Shown here: one piece after another, positions 62,262-64,000 of the stretch
Numbering within the stretch: position 1 is the first letter of the stretch
How the letters are laid out: the number at the start of each line of letters is the position of its first letter
Source of the DNA: Dipetalonema caudispina
Lineage: Eukaryota; Nematoda; Chromadorea; Rhabditida; Onchocercidae
Assembly (NCBI GenBank): GCA_013365325.1
Contig: JABVXV010000008.1
Span: 558,001 to 622,000 of the forward strand
Direction of reading: 5' to 3'
DNA: 64,000 nucleotides
Notes under the pieces: generated by a model
Databases searched by the model: none
The model's input: the letters and a program-made list of their open reading frames with translations, nothing else
What the model was told of the DNA's origin: nothing
Program-made: the position numbers and the translations under genes

Positions 62262-64000
62262 TCAAAACTGAATTTTCCTTAAGATTTGGGCGGGGCGACA
62301 AATTTCTGATCGCACTGCGATACCCGGATTGCTCTCCTCTCTCTCTCTCTGAGAGAAAAGAGGCAAGGTAAATCAAATCATACGGTAATCCATCTTCCAT
62401 TTCCACCCTGTTGAATATCGTCTTGTCTATTTTGCTATTTCCGTTTAATAATTTTCAGTATGATACTTCTCAGGAGCTTACCTTTGCAATTGAAACATAA
62501 AAAAGTTAATACTTCAATAATGGATTATTCGGCTTTCCGGGTAATGTAAGTTCTCCAGGAAAGCCTGATGTATCATATCGTGTACTATATCAATTACTTC
62601 ATAATTTAAAAACTTAGTACATAATTATTGCTTAATTTTTTAACCAAAGCTTAGTTTAGCCAATTTTCGAGTTTACACTTAGTTCTATTTTCAAATTTAA
62701 GTGCGACAGTTCTATATTGTATGATTTTTAAAAGATTTCAAAAACTACTCTAGTTTTCCCTTGTTGCATACTTTGGTTGGTGCATTCGAGAAATGTTATT
62801 GACGATAGAATCTTATGGTAATATTTCCTTTTGACGTGTAAAATTCAGCCTTGTTTTTTCCTAACATACAATATCACTTCTTTCGCAACAACTTATTTTT
62901 CAAAAATTAGTATGTGGTAATGGAAAGTTCATAGGAAAGTTCGTAGAAGCAAGAAAACTACGTAGAAACCACGTGTGAACGAACGGTACAGTTAAAATAC
63001 GTTAAGTAAGGATTGATGAAGGAAATAAATGAAGGATCGAAGATAATGAGAGGTTATATTAATTGTATAAATTTTATGCTGATCACATTTTTGCTAAATT
63101 TTGATGTGAAAGTTCCTCAATTTTTCCTTTTTGCATCTTTTACTCCATGATTGATCCCGCTCCTTACTGTGACATATGCTTCACATATTCTAAGCAGTCT
63201 AGAAGAGTTAACAAAAATCTAGCTTTCTTCTGCTTCAGTATGCTGTTATGTATCTTTTTAGCTGATTATTAATTGAAATCTTCAGGCTGAATATTTTGCA
63301 CAGGATGTTGAAGCAGTCGAGAATTGTACAACGCCATACTTTACCACTGAGATTGTTTACAATCGCGATTGAATTAGCCCATGAATAGAAAAGTAATATT
63401 ATTCATATTTATTTTCTACAAATATCAAACATACACAAACCAATAACTTGGGCAAATAAAACAAATCTCATTAAATCCGTATTTCTCTATTTAATGAAAT
63501 ACTTTCCTAGAAGACATTAAAAATCAAAACAAGAATCAACTTACAGAAAAAATTGTGAATTAGTCTGAAAATACATGAAAATGAATTGATTAAATGTTTT
63601 TCACTTTGAATAACTAAGTGAATGACCTATGTAACATAATGCTTAAAAAAAAGTCTTCGTAAAATAAGTGCAACATTTCGCAAACTTTGTCGAATAAATT
63701 TAGTGCTTCCATAAAAATGCATAAAATTTGTAAAATGGTGAGAAGTTAACCATCGAAAAGATAAAAATAACTCGGAAATTAATGAACATAATTCCTATAC
63801 TAATGGAAATATGATAATCAAAAAAAGCGTCTATAAATTATGAAAACCATTATTTTATAATTATCAAAAATATGACATTATTATACACGTGTCGCATTAA
63901 ATTTCCATCTAACATATAAAGCTTTATAATGGCTATAAAATTGTATGCAACACGGTGATGACAAGGTACACTGCTGTTGCGCACTACCGCATCCTTTAAT
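62262..64000. other. upstream region of the bHLH gene
   Basis: No exon or RNA gene is visible up to the right edge. A CT/GA-rich tract lies about 70-90 bp upstream of the start codon. Regulatory sequence for the bHLH gene is expected here. Confidence 0.45.
62332..62350. repeat. CT-rich microsatellite upstream of the bHLH gene
   Basis: A pyrimidine run of CT dinucleotides, immediately followed by GAGAGA, could form a short hairpin or a GAGA-type regulatory tract. Confidence 0.7.

Overview
This is eukaryotic nuclear DNA from a nematode, most likely a filarial or other clade III (spirurid) worm. The window is AT-rich. Protein-coding genes are cut into many small exons joined by short to medium introns, and most acceptors have the nematode form TTTCAG. 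Genes are closely spaced on both strands and at least two same-strand pairs look like operons. The species cannot be fixed from the sequence alone. I joined exons by hand, using splice-site motifs, codon phase and remembered family similarity. Every multi-exon model below closes in frame from start to stop.

Layout. 185-967 (-): first exons of a LAP (leucine-rich repeat) polarity protein that continues off the left edge. 968-9895: about 9 kb without a gene I can support. 9896-12626 (-): a KICS2 (C12orf66, KICSTOR) orthologue, divergent from 13404-15753 (+), a Porcupine O-acyltransferase. 16250-19006 (-): ELP6 downstream of ribosomal protein RPL13A, probably an operon. 20233-21042 (-): DGCR6. 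21960-22741 (+): an unrecognised gene. 23620-27562 (-): a small zinc-finger protein. 28735-38715 (-): condensin subunit CAP-D2 in 31 exons, about 1489 residues. 39949-42514 (-): a taspase-1-like gene starting 7 nt after the stop of a glutaredoxin-like gene. 46054-55371 (+): a 24-exon secreted protein of about 1360 residues with a WAP-like module, about 18 CCP/sushi modules and one Ig-like module. 55765-57954 (-): GMP reductase. 60639-62261 (-): an Atonal/LIN-32-type bHLH factor.

Most of these are conserved housekeeping or developmental genes with no shared pathway: nutrient sensing, Wnt acylation, tRNA modification, translation, chromosome condensation, purine salvage and neural fate. The most interesting locus is the CCP protein. 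Its first part, WAP plus eight CCP modules, has the architecture I recall for C. elegans LEV-9, the secreted acetylcholine-receptor clustering factor. A tetra-arginine furin-type site lies in the linker right after the eighth CCP. A second half with further CCPs and an Ig-like module recalls Drosophila Hikaru genki. Other points of note are three probable GC-AG introns, repeated AAG 3' splice sites in the CCP gene, and the near-zero spacing of the glutaredoxin/taspase pair.
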